NCBI RefSeq assembly: GCF_022842015.1
Contig: NZ_JALHQJ010000015.1
Location: 1 to 46,186 of the forward strand
Source: Nitrosomonas sp.
GTDB taxonomy: Bacteria; Pseudomonadota; Gammaproteobacteria; Burkholderiales; Nitrosomonadaceae
Direction: 5' to 3'
DNA: 46,186 nt
Position 1 is the stretch's first letter, and each line of letters begins with the position of its first letter. Under the pieces are notes generated by a model. It did no database searches. It saw nothing but the letters and a program-made list of their open reading frames with translations, and was not told where the DNA came from. The position numbers and the translations under genes are program-made. Shown here in pieces: positions 33,337 through 41,725 of the stretch.

Positions 33337-34947
33337 ATGAAAAAACGATTAAAACAACTGATCTTGTTTTGCTGCACACTAAATTTTCTTGGCAGTATCA
33401 GTTTTGCTTTTGCAGATACAGCTAGTAATACAGAGACATTATTAAACTGGGCTGAGAGTAATTATCCACAATACTTTCCAACTCATGAAACAACGCAAAG
33501 TATCACGCCATGGTTATTTCGTTTTTACCCAAACTCAAATGTTTATGCAGGTGTTAATACAAATGAAAACGGTGTCTATGTATTCGGCGGGCCTTGGGGA
33601 AATGTCAATCCGACTTACATTGATAGTCTTTCTAATTTGTTGCTGACAGCCAATAATGGAAAACTGACTAATGTTAAATCGATGGTCTTAGGTAGCCAAG
33701 CTTTTGTAATCAAAACAGACGGAACAGTTTGGGGTTGGGGAAATAATGGTTTTGGCCAACTAGGAGACGGTACTAAAGAGGCTCGTTCAACGCCCGTCAA
33801 AGTTATAGGTCTAACCGATGTCGCCAGTGTAATAAGCGGGGCTAATGCTACTATTGCACTTAAGAATGATGGAACCGTCTGGGCATGGGGATGGAATATT
33901 GAAGGTGATCTTGGTAACGGAGCAGGAGGATTAGCAGCATTAAAAGAATTTCAGTACACTCCTACTCAAATAAAAGGGCTCACCGATGTGGCCGTAATCG
34001 GTCAAAACAATACAATTTCTCACACTGGCTTTTATGCGATTAAACAGGATGGAACATTATGGATATGGGGTTGCCAAGCCAACAGAATTATTGATCATGC
34101 TATAGTTTGTGTCAGTAGTGAATCTACTCGTCTACCTTCGCAGATTGATGAATTTTCTGACGTTATTGATTTTCAATCTGGCCCTGGGAATGGAGCGCTC
34201 AATAGTTACTATGTGCTTAAAAGTGACGGAACAGTCTGGGCATGGGGAAGTAATTTTGTTGGTCAGCTTGGAGATGGAACGAACTCTGATACCATATTAC
34301 CTCATGGGATAACAGGTTCAGATCGTGATACTCCCGAACAAGTGGCTGGATTGACTGGTGTTAAAGAAATTACTGTAGTGGGGACATTGGTCGGGGTGAA
34401 GGTGTTTGCTTTGAAAAAAGATGGAACGGTCTGGGCATGGGGAGATAATACTGGTAATCAACTTGGTACTGGAATGACAACAACAACTGTAGATAAGCCT
34501 ACAGAAGTGAGTGAGCTGACCGGCATTATCAAAATTTCTGTGGGTACCTTCAACACTCTTGCACTCAAAAATGATGGAACAGTCTGGGCATGGGGATGGA
34601 ATAATCTATATGGTGCAATTGGCGTTGGAACCGGAACGTCAATGGATATTATAACTCCCATTCCAACACCTGTTCAGTTAGTGGACCTGCATGATATCGT
34701 TGATATTCAGACAAGTACCTTTGCATCTTATGCATTAAAGGGAGACGGAACAATATGGGGATGGGGCAGCGGCTTTCTTAAAACCGGACCACCCAGAGCA
34801 GAGGCTAAGTATCTTACTCCAATTCAGATGTGCAATTTGCCAGGCATTACAAATATCATCGGCTTTGGACCAGATTATTCATCCTATTTACTCAGAAATG
34901 ATGGTACAGTGTGGAATGGTTATTTTGATCTATGCACACAGTTATGA
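33337..34947 (+). CDS. Exported RCC1-repeat beta-propeller protein
   Basis: 536 aa. Residues 1-27 are a signal peptide ending in FADT. Residues 30-95 form a small domain with LLNWAESNYPQYFP, seen ahead of repeats in other bacterial exoproteins. From about residue 115 there are eight RCC1-type repeats recognisable by DGTVWAWG or similar (KTDGTVWGWG, KNDGTVWAWG, KSDGTVWAWG, KKDGTVWAWG and others), enough for a seven-bladed propeller. It would be exported or on the surface and bind a partner. It has no membrane anchor. Located in the accessory block with plus-strand orientation; base use is more AT-rich than the phage operons. Confidence 0.88.
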   Translation: MKKRLKQLILFCCTLNFLGSISFAFADTASNTETLLNWAESNYPQYFPTHETTQSITPWLFRFYPNSNVYAGVNTNENGVYVFGGPWGNVNPTYIDSLSNLLLTANNGKLTNVKSMVLGSQAFVIKTDGTVWGWGNNGFGQLGDGTKEARSTPVKVIGLTDVASVISGANATIALKNDGTVWAWGWNIEGDLGNGAGGLAALKEFQYTPTQIKGLTDVAVIGQNNTISHTGFYAIKQDGTLWIWGCQANRIIDHAIVCVSSESTRLPSQIDEFSDVIDFQSGPGNGALNSYYVLKSDGTVWAWGSNFVGQLGDGTNSDTILPHGITGSDRDTPEQVAGLTGVKEITVVGTLVGVKVFALKKDGTVWAWGDNTGNQLGTGMTTTTVDKPTEVSELTGIIKISVGTFNTLALKNDGTVWAWGWNNLYGAIGVGTGTSMDIITPIPTPVQLVDLHDIVDIQTSTFASYALKGDGTIWGWGSGFLKTGPPRAEAKYLTPIQMCNLPGITNIIGFGPDYSSYLLRNDGTVWNGYFDLCTQL

Positions 34948-35055
34948 TGGCGTAAGTTAGGTTTTGTCTAATCAGATAAACCATAAAATGGAAGAACTAT
35001 CAAAAAGCGTTCAGCAATAACGGAATTAGGACTTAGATAAACCTCGTCAGGGATC

Positions 35056-35110
35056 GGGCAGCATGCCCCTCCTTTTCGGGGCCACACTCTTCGCGCCGGA
35101 CGGCGGCGCG
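35056..35110. repeat. GC-rich cluster of short hairpins
   Basis: GGGCA-GCA-TGCCC (35056-35068), a CCCC/GGGG stem (35066-35081) and CGCGCC/GGCGCG (35092-35110) form adjacent hairpins in an otherwise AT-rich region. No ORF. It may be a dispersed repeat or the end of a decayed element. Confidence 0.4.
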
Positions 35111-35135
35111 ACCCTTGGAGAAGTTGTAGGTTAAA

Positions 35136-35528
35136 TTATTTAGTTATCTTAATTTCTTTGAAGTGAGCTATAGCGATACGTGCGGCATTCCTTGCTGAAT
35201 CATCCTTGTCATAATATCCATTTTCAATAGCCTTCTCCAAACTAACAATGGCCATTGCTAAATGAATACGGTTGGCAGACGAAATATACTCTTGATCTTG
35301 CACTGAAAGCGCATGACTTATTGCGGTTGTTGAGTGTCTTGCAATTGTTGCTCCATCATCAGCAATTATTGAAGCCTCAGAATATCTAATAGCCTGATGT
35401 AAATGATTCTCTGCCATACATGCGGATAGAGCTAAAGTTATAATAATTATTATGCTGGAATACAGTAAGTCTTGTTGATTCTTGAAATAAGTTTTGGATT
35501 TTCTACTCATTACATTATTTTCAAACAT
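35136..35528 (-). CDS. SmbP-like small metal-binding lipoprotein
   Basis: 130 aa from ATG 35528, which has GGAG 9 nt upstream. The signal sequence ends in ITLALSAC, a lipobox, so the mature protein starts at that Cys and is membrane anchored. The mature part is two similar helical hairpins (HLHQAIRYSEASIIADDGAT; IHLAMAIVSLEKAIENGYYD) with scattered His, resembling SmbP, the small copper-binding periplasmic protein of Nitrosomonas europaea, though with fewer His and an added lipid anchor. It could buffer metal at the envelope. Flanked by transposon debris; likely host-derived cargo. Confidence 0.65.
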   Translation of the reverse strand: MFENNVMSRKSKTYFKNQQDLLYSSIIIIITLALSACMAENHLHQAIRYSEASIIADDGATIARHSTTAISHALSVQDQEYISSANRIHLAMAIVSLEKAIENGYYDKDDSARNAARIAIAHFKEIKITK

Positions 35529-35570
35529 TGTTATAAGCTCCAATGTAATTTTTTTTCTGACAATATGCAA

Positions 35571-36042
35571 AGAAGTATAGAACTCTGAAATTATCCCAAT
35601 GTTTTAAATAAACTGGTTTTAGCGTCTATTTGTGTTTAACCTACTTCTTTAACGATTTTTAGAAGCAATCCATCCGTAATAAATTTGCTCCGCACGCCCG
35701 ACACCTATCCCCGCAGCAAGACCACGGTGAATTGCGAGTTCAATTAAAGGAAAGGATATCGGTTTGTGGGTTACTTGTTTTGTGTTCCGGAATGGAAAAC
35801 GGTTTTCCTCCGCAGGAGAATAGCGCTTTGTTCTGGAAAGCCCAGCAGCTATTGAGTTTGCAGCGCGAGTGAACTGTTAAAGCAGGGGTTAGTGCGGCAC
35901 AATGAGGATATTAATACACTGGAAGTTAAAGCTGATTTTTATAAACGGCAACTGGTTCTTGAAAGCCGGTTTGGTATGATTTTAGAAAGAAGTTTTACTT
36001 AACATACCCACTTTAAAAGAGAGAATTTGAGAAAAAGAGTAG
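35571..36042. other. Non-coding accessory stretch with decayed coding remnant
   Basis: About 470 bp without an intact gene. Its left half is AT-rich with no recognisable feature; its right half holds an IS66-like fragment (35792-36002, listed separately). The mixed composition suggests layered insertions and deletions. Confidence 0.5.
35792..36002 (+). pseudogene. Frameshifted IS66-type transposase N-terminal remnant
   Basis: ATG 35792 opens MENGFPPQENSALFWKAQQL and meets a stop about 25 codons later. A neighbouring frame continues LLKQGLVRHNEDINTLEV, KADFYKRQL, in the style of the N-terminal coiled coil of IS66 TnpC (which continues ...KRQLFGxKSE). The copy is broken by a frameshift and truncated; no inverted repeats were found. 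The family call is from sequence style only. Confidence 0.4.
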
Positions 36043-37101
36043 TTAAATTATCAATTGAGAAATATCCAAAGTATTACCCATTCTCCTTTTGTAGTTTGCT
36101 TGTGCAATAACGATACCTAAAGGATATAATTTAAAATCATTTAATCGTTCTATCGATCGAAACACTTTCTCAATGCAAGGTATTTCTTGCTTTAATATTT
36201 TCTTAATTTCCCCATCCCCCATAAGCTGACCACCTGCGGTAAAATACCAATAAAAATTTTGATCTTTTGTAAAAGTAATTTTATTATCGATAAGAATTTT
36301 ATTAAATTTAACAGGGTCATATGTAATTAATTGTAACTTAGATGAATCATGATACGATTCTGTTAATATTTTATCAATATGATTAATATCACCAAATCTT
36401 TCAATAACTTGCTCAATTGTAGCTCCGTTAGCAAAGTATCTCATTAGCTTAGGCTCGGAAATTAATTTTGAAGTGAGGGGATCTTCTAATCCATTACTGT
36501 GTAATTTATATAAACATCTTAAGTATTCGAGATGAATATAATCTATAGGCTCATATGCATATTCTTTAGAAAAAGGGCAGACTTTAGTTTCAAGATAATC
36601 AATCAAATAAGAATATTGCTCATATTCATTAAAAAAAGTAAGTTTTGAAAGCAAAGCAATTGTAAGAATATCGAGTTGTTTTGCAGATAGTTTAGGAGCG
36701 ATACTAAGAGCCTCGGTAAGATTTATTTGCAGCACATTTTGCTCAGTTTGCAAAACACGTTCAATCAAAAGCTCAACAAGTAAATCCCCTATCTCAATGT
36801 TGCCCTGTCTGGCATATTCACGTTGAACCGTTAATAAATCACATTGTAAATCGGGTTGGCTAAACTTTATGATTGATTGTGGGTTTCGATTAAAAAGTTC
36901 CAAAAATATTTTTTGCGAAATATACTCCGCGCGCTCATGCGCAATCCTACCTGCTTGCTCTAACAATTTTGGAAAATTTGCATTAAAAAGATCTAGAAAT
37001 ATTTCTTTACATTCAGAATATGTTAATCCAACTTTTATAACGCCAGCTTGCACATTTAATGAGTCATTTCCCGCAACCAGTTCTTTTGAATTATTAAACA
37101 T
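36043..37101 (-). CDS. LPO_1073/Vpar_1526-type protein, candidate defence component
   Basis: 352 aa, markedly AT-rich. Residues 8-20 (VAGNDSLNVQAG) match a motif at the end of the upstream membrane protein. Residues 25-150 (GLTYSECKEIFLDLFNANFP, then IKFSQPDLQCDLLTVQREYA, LLVELLIERVLQTEQNVLQI, EALSIAPKLSAKQLDIL) match what I recall of the LPO_1073/Vpar_1526 family, helical bacterial proteins of unknown function found in accessory DNA. The C-terminal half is less recognisable. The ATG lies 3 bp after the membrane gene stop with no ribosome site, so it depends on coupling. It may sense or regulate the membrane partner. Confidence 0.7.
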   Translation of the reverse strand: MFNNSKELVAGNDSLNVQAGVIKVGLTYSECKEIFLDLFNANFPKLLEQAGRIAHERAEYISQKIFLELFNRNPQSIIKFSQPDLQCDLLTVQREYARQGNIEIGDLLVELLIERVLQTEQNVLQINLTEALSIAPKLSAKQLDILTIALLSKLTFFNEYEQYSYLIDYLETKVCPFSKEYAYEPIDYIHLEYLRCLYKLHSNGLEDPLTSKLISEPKLMRYFANGATIEQVIERFGDINHIDKILTESYHDSSKLQLITYDPVKFNKILIDNKITFTKDQNFYWYFTAGGQLMGDGEIKKILKQEIPCIEKVFRSIERLNDFKLYPLGIVIAQANYKRRMGNTLDISQLII

Positions 37102-37104
37102 TTT

Positions 37105-37293
37105 CTAAAATTTAATATCTTTACCAGATTGAATGTTAGTAGAATTATTCCCGGCCTGTATTTTCTGTGTAATATTTTTATCTTTGCTTTTCTTAAACAC
37201 GAATTTAGTAACAATAAAATAAATAGGAACTAAAAAAGCAATGCAAACCCCTCCAATAATAATTGAATATTCATTTATCAAGTTCATCATCAT
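37105..37293 (-). CDS. Tiny membrane protein with GNNSTNIQSGKDI tail
   Basis: 62 aa: a short N-terminus, one membrane span (about 10-34, IIIGGVCIAFLVPIYFIVTK), a basic stretch (FKKSKDKN), then a C-terminal tail KIQAGNNSTNIQSGKDIKF. Tails of the form G-(D/N)-N-S-x-N-I-Q are known from conflict-system proteins and may mediate pairing with a partner; the next gene carries the same motif at its N-terminus. Size and topology suit a membrane effector controlled by that partner. Same AT-rich composition and same transcript as the 352-aa gene. Confidence 0.65.
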   Translation of the reverse strand: MMMNLINEYSIIIGGVCIAFLVPIYFIVTKFVFKKSKDKNITQKIQAGNNSTNIQSGKDIKF

Positions 37294-38146
37294 AAAACCT
37301 TTTTTATTAGTTTAAAAAATATATATTATCATCTAGTTGAATGTGTTTTACTGTTAATTTCTAACGTCACACAAGCCTGTTCTTTAATATAGTCTAAGTG
37401 GAATTATGTGGGAATTGAAGATGGCAGAAGAAAATGACCCGTTTACGCAAACTTGAAAACTCCTACATTTTGCCTTTGGCAAAGCCTCGGAGCCGCCTTA
37501 AAAGATTTGCTACTGGTCAAAGTTTAAAGGCGTTTTGACATTCTTTCGGGTATATCGAATAGCAAACACTGAAAGCGTTTAGGCGTAATAAATCCATTAC
37601 TTCTAAGAAAAATAATGAATAAAACATAAGGCATTAATAACAGTTTGTAAGTAATAAAATCCAGAATTTTCAAATTTCCTTCCTCTAAAGCTTGTTAGTA
37701 ACAATCTAACCATAGTTAATGGCTGCATTGCAGGTGTCAGGTACGATATTGAGCCGTTGCGCCTTATGGCTATAGCAAATGCAGTTTTCCGGGCTTGAAA
37801 TGCACGCCGCGACCTGCGACCAGTCAACATTCTCGGTTAGCATTGAAATGCGATTCCCTGATGGGCTGATTTGTTATCGTTGTAGAGACTGGAACTACTG
37901 AATCGTTTACAATATCAGCCATTTCGGCAGGCTTATTAGTTTCTTTAGTTTCAGCAATCGTTGCGGTCGAATCGGCTAAACGATCCATCGTTTTTCTACA
38001 TGCACACTGGCCGAGCAATACAATTCAAACACTTTCTTTTCCAGCTACGACACGGACAACTGGTTCAAGCGCGTCATGTATCTTGAAAACTCTCCGGGAA
38101 TGGTGAGGAGTCTTCTATCAAATTCTTTGAAATGCGTTTCGCTGCA
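37294..38146. other. Accessory intergenic region with no supported gene
   Basis: About 850 bp between the AT-rich pair and the terminase gene. Two overlapping minus-strand frames (37603-37830, 75 aa; 37824-38018, 64 aa) have no ribosome site, no family resemblance and odd composition, so I do not call them. The region probably contains the promoter of the tiny membrane protein gene near 37300-37400 and debris of earlier insertions; I see no inverted repeats or intact mobile gene. Confidence 0.45.
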
Positions 38147-39670
38147 TCAAACATCACTAAACATTTCTTCGGTTCTTTTTAACGCGGTATCAGCCGCAGA
38201 ATCGGTCAATCCACCGCACCCGCCCTCACCTGACACGATGTAACTCACATCCTCAAGAAACGCAAAGCAAACAGCATCCCAAAGGTCAGGTGAACTCATC
38301 CCATCCCATTCAGTGGCACCTTTGGGCGGCACTCTTATACGGCCTTTATCCGTAAATGTTTTGGGTATTCGGGCTGATTGATCCAACATGGCATTACGAT
38401 AATCGCTGGTTAGAATCGACAACCGTCCGTCTTTCGCTGCCCTGGCTGCTTGATGCATGGCCTGGGCCCGTAGATTAAGATACCTATCCTTATTTATATT
38501 CTTAAAGCAGGGATTGCCCCAGTTCACGCGGTGCACAACCTTATTCATGTCCTCAAGGTCTTGGCATACGTTGATACCGAGCCCACCCGAATCAATTACA
38601 TACGTAACGTTGGACAGATCGGATCCGTTGTCTGAAACGTAACCGGCAAACGTATTTGAGCGGATTTTGTTGGTCAGAAGTGGTACTTTGACGACTTCCA
38701 CCCGGCGTGCGTCCGGGCCCATGTCACCATAACCGATTGCACGCGCCAAAACGCACGCTGATTTATCGCGCAAACCCTCGCCTGAAGCTATATCAGCCAA
38801 TACCAACCAACCATAATTCTCATTGTCATTAATTATTCGACCGCGCCGGTACATGGCCTCGGCCACCTTCCTGTTCATCATGTGCTTTGATGAGTCTTGC
38901 GGCGAAATTCCTAACAGCCGAACGTTTCTCTCATCGTCGTCGTATTGTTCCCACAACTCTTTGAGAGACGAATCACTTACAAATGGAGAATCAAACGAAT
39001 TAAACCTGAGATTAGTCCACTCGCCGCCATTCTCAATCGATAGGTCATTCTGTGTTCGATAAAAGAACCCGGCGTTGCGCGTGAACTGGCTGGTCAGCAA
39101 CATCCGGTTATGCTGCTCAGTTAAAGCACCCGATAATGTGGTTAGCACCGCATCAGGAAGCGTTGAAGCCTCATCACCAATTACCAGCAACCATTCACCG
39201 TGCCGGCCAGCCATCTTGTTTGCGGTTTTTTCGTTGGCGGTCTTGCTTTCAGTGAACCAGATTGCTTCAAATCCTTTTATCCGACACGATGCATCGGCCA
39301 GAATTTCGAGGTGTTCAGCAATCCATCCATGCCTTCCACGCCGGATACGTTCGTGTGATATGCCTATTTCTTTCCATGCGGTTGCTTTTAGCTGATCCAT
39401 ATCGTTTGCTGTCAGCAATGTAACCGACATTGGGTAGCATAATTGATGCCACAAAACGATAACTGCTATTCCTGCCGTTTTTCCGGTGCCATGACCAGAA
39501 GCAACAGAAGTGCGCGATCTGGAAGGGGAAACACTGCCGAATAGTTCCATCTGCTGATATGAGGGCGTTATGCCGACCACTTCAATAGCGAAACGCTCAA
39601 TACTTCCTGCGTAGCGTTCACAAAATGGCAACCATCGTGGATCTTCGGGCAGTAATACTCGCTTATTCAT
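38147..39670 (-). CDS. Terminase large subunit
   Basis: 507 aa. The ATPase domain has Walker A SGHGTGKT (58-65) and Walker B LLVIGDEA (161-168). The nuclease domain begins near residue 285 with WLVLADIASGEG, whose Asp fits the first acidic metal ligand of terminase nucleases, followed by further acidic residues (YVIDSGGLG). It drives DNA into the prohead and cuts the concatemer. Its start overlaps the small-subunit gene by 4 bp. It is the last gene of the leftward early/packaging operon and abuts the accessory block. Confidence 0.92.
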   Translation of the reverse strand: MNKRVLLPEDPRWLPFCERYAGSIERFAIEVVGITPSYQQMELFGSVSPSRSRTSVASGHGTGKTAGIAVIVLWHQLCYPMSVTLLTANDMDQLKATAWKEIGISHERIRRGRHGWIAEHLEILADASCRIKGFEAIWFTESKTANEKTANKMAGRHGEWLLVIGDEASTLPDAVLTTLSGALTEQHNRMLLTSQFTRNAGFFYRTQNDLSIENGGEWTNLRFNSFDSPFVSDSSLKELWEQYDDDERNVRLLGISPQDSSKHMMNRKVAEAMYRRGRIINDNENYGWLVLADIASGEGLRDKSACVLARAIGYGDMGPDARRVEVVKVPLLTNKIRSNTFAGYVSDNGSDLSNVTYVIDSGGLGINVCQDLEDMNKVVHRVNWGNPCFKNINKDRYLNLRAQAMHQAARAAKDGRLSILTSDYRNAMLDQSARIPKTFTDKGRIRVPPKGATEWDGMSSPDLWDAVCFAFLEDVSYIVSGEGGCGGLTDSAADTALKRTEEMFSDV

Positions 39671-40548
39671 AGATCATCATCAATCAAGCCGGTTTCGTTA
39701 TCGATAACAACCCCAAGCCGCTCACGCCGCCCAAGAAGCGTTTCGTTTTGCTTTTTGGCATCCTCAAGCGCTTTGGCGTAAATGGCGTCCAGTTCTTCTT
39801 TGGGCGGGAAAACGTTTAAGTTGATTTCCTCTTTAAGTTCGATCTTGTCTTTCCATTTCTTAGGTTGCCTGTTTTTCAGCCACAAAAAGGCCGCTCCGGT
39901 CTCAGGCGGGTAATGTTTCGTTAATTCGGTTAAGGTGATCTCGCCCATATAGCTGCTGACGTGCACTTCAGGATGAGAGTATCCCATCCCCCTTTTATAG
40001 AGACTTACGGCCATATCTGCATCGGCCATTGTCTTACCCCTGGTAAGTGACTCAAAGAAAGGAGGGAATTCTATTTTCCAATTGTTAATTGTAGTTTCCG
40101 TCACGTTAAAAAAATCAGCCAACTCATTGTCAGTAGCCCCTAACATACATAATTTATATACCTGACTTATATACTCTTCTTTAAATAGCGATGGTTGCCC
40201 TGCCCGCTTTTTCGATGGTTTCTCCATGGTTTTGCTGATGGTTTCGCTCAAGGTTTCGCTGTTATTTTGCGTAACCTTCGTAACCTTGGCGGCGCTTTTC
40301 TTGCTCTGAGCCCTTTGTAGCTTAGGTTTCGATGGTTTCTCTGCGGCAGATTCTTTGATGGTTTCGCTCTTTTGCGTAACCTTGAATTTTTTCCACCCTT
40401 CCCGCGCCGCAACCTTACCAATAGCGGGTCTTGATACCGGCAGGTTCAATTCAGTAACCAACCATGAGTAACCTTCCCTGGGATCAGATTCCCAGGCAGT
40501 TCTCACCGCATCCCACTCTTCCGGGGTTAATTTCGGTTTAGCTGCCAT
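39667..40548 (-). CDS. Putative terminase small subunit
   Basis: 293 aa. The N-terminus (residues 8-55) is a helix-turn-helix-like domain (WLVTELNLPVSRPAIGKVAA). Residues 60-115 are a low-complexity Ser/Lys/Thr linker with repeats like SETISKTMEKPSK. Residues 118-165 hold a second HTH (DNELADFFNVTETTINNWK), typical of small terminases that recognise the packaging site. The C-terminal region (FLWLKNRQPKKWKDKIELKE) is a known small-terminase style motif. It overlaps and precedes the large subunit gene. Confidence 0.85.
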   Translation of the reverse strand: MAAKPKLTPEEWDAVRTAWESDPREGYSWLVTELNLPVSRPAIGKVAAREGWKKFKVTQKSETIKESAAEKPSKPKLQRAQSKKSAAKVTKVTQNNSETLSETISKTMEKPSKKRAGQPSLFKEEYISQVYKLCMLGATDNELADFFNVTETTINNWKIEFPPFFESLTRGKTMADADMAVSLYKRGMGYSHPEVHVSSYMGEITLTELTKHYPPETGAAFLWLKNRQPKKWKDKIELKEEINLNVFPPKEELDAIYAKALEDAKKQNETLLGRRERLGVVIDNETGLIDDDL

Positions 40549-40551
40549 GGG

Positions 40552-41187
40552 TTAATCCGTAAAAAGCCGTGGTTGCGGGTTGGTGTCTATCTTGAATCGA
40601 TTGATACCATTGGCTAGTTCTGCGTATATTTCCAGCTTGGTGCGTGATTTTTTGGTCAAGTCAGCGATCCTGTCCGCTTTGGTCAGAAGCGAATTACTGC
40701 CCTTCATGTCATTGAATTGCGGATTGAGCTCAATGAACTTTTGCATGGCTATTTCCAAGTCAACAGCAGACTCAAAGAAGTTCTTCATGAATGCGGTCAC
40801 AGCATCGATTCTGTCTTGAAGTCTCCTGACCTTATCCATATCTTCGCGCCTGGCTTGATCCCATGCCTCAAACAGCCATTTTTGGGTATCTCTTTCAGTT
40901 ACGGCCTGGGCGCTCATCTCCCAATCGCTTGATTCACCGAATAGAAAATCGATTGATACGTGATAGAGCCTTGCTGCCCGGATAATTAGCCACAGCGGGA
41001 TTGAATTGGTATCCGATCCGGCTTCAATCTTGGCCAGCTTTGAAGAGTTGGCGTATCCAAGACGCATTGCAGCCTGACTCTGGCTTAGACCGTGTATTTC
41101 ACGCGCCTCACGCAAACGTTTGCCCAATATTTTTACGAGGCGGATTCGATCTTCTGTTTTTGGAATATACTTGACGACTCTAGCCAT
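40552..41187 (-). CDS. XRE-family transcriptional regulator
   Basis: 211 aa with GGAG before the ATG. Residues 18-80 are a Cro/CI-type helix-turn-helix (LREAREIHGLSQSQAAMRLG, then SKLAKIEAGSDTNSIPLW). The C-terminal part is helical, without the Ser-Lys dyad of LexA-type repressors, so RecA-stimulated self-cleavage is not expected. It lies in the middle of the early operon upstream of the terminase genes, so it may be a Cro-like or late regulator and not the primary repressor. Confidence 0.85.
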   Translation of the reverse strand: MARVVKYIPKTEDRIRLVKILGKRLREAREIHGLSQSQAAMRLGYANSSKLAKIEAGSDTNSIPLWLIIRAARLYHVSIDFLFGESSDWEMSAQAVTERDTQKWLFEAWDQARREDMDKVRRLQDRIDAVTAFMKNFFESAVDLEIAMQKFIELNPQFNDMKGSNSLLTKADRIADLTKKSRTKLEIYAELANGINRFKIDTNPQPRLFTD

Positions 41188-41207
41188 AGAACGATCACTC
41201 CACGTGA

Positions 41208-41288
41208 TTAAATGGTGTTGCGTTTATCGCTGCAGGCTGCGTTTTTTTCTGTGCTCTCAGATTCTTTTGAATCATTTGCGTCATTCAT
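41208..41288 (-). CDS. Possible 26-residue small ORF
   Basis: ATG 41288 opens a short polar peptide (MNDANDSKESESTEKNAACS..) ending in TAA 20 bp before the XRE regulator. It starts 2 bp after the RusA stop. GGAG lies about 11 nt upstream. No homology can be judged at this length; it may be only a spacer between coupled genes. Confidence 0.25.
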   Translation of the reverse strand: MNDANDSKESESTEKNAACSDKRNTI

Positions 41289-41290
41289 TG

Positions 41291-41725
41291 TTAAGCGCTC
41301 TCCAAATCAAGTTCACGCACGATCACTACAACACCTGGGGTTTCAGCGTAGCGTTTACCCTTGGCAACCTTCACTACCAGCGAATCATCATGCCAAACCA
41401 CACCGTTCATTCCGTCTTTGATCGATTTTTCAAGATTATCCAAATCTGGTTTCTTGGTGGCAGCTATCAAGCCATCCACGGCCTTTTTCTTTTTCTTGGC
41501 AGACCATGAGGCCGGTATCGGTAGCCTCACATCCAATTCAAGATAAATAGGCTTTAACATCAAATTTTTTCCTGCCATCGCTATGCTTGCTGCATAGGCA
41601 ACCAGGCTTTCATAATTAACCGTTTTCTTTGGCGTGTAGATGGTTATGTGATCGCCTCTTTTTGCCGCTTTTGGTCTACCCTTGGCCACCGGCTGACCTG
41701 GCACCACAAATTGAATTTCACTCAT
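41291..41725 (-). CDS. rusA: RusA-family Holliday junction resolvase
   Basis: 144 aa. The conserved RusA motif is present: KKPDLDNLEKSIKDGMNGVVWHDD is split here as KPDLDNLEKSIKDGMNG and VVWHDDSLV, with Asp residues for metal binding. It begins with the usual FVVPGQPVAKGRPK strand. It resolves branched DNA formed during phage replication or recombination, ahead of packaging. It overlaps the HNH gene start region by 8 bp and is part of the leftward early operon. Confidence 0.92.
   Translation of the reverse strand: MSEIQFVVPGQPVAKGRPKAAKRGDHITIYTPKKTVNYESLVAYAASIAMAGKNLMLKPIYLELDVRLPIPASWSAKKKKKAVDGLIAATKKPDLDNLEKSIKDGMNGVVWHDDSLVVKVAKGKRYAETPGVVVIVRELDLESA

Noticed and set aside
37603..38018. 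Two small minus-strand frames upstream of the terminase block
   Set aside because: No ribosome sites, no hydrophobic or domain pattern, and odd composition; they overlap each other by a few bases and lie in debris.
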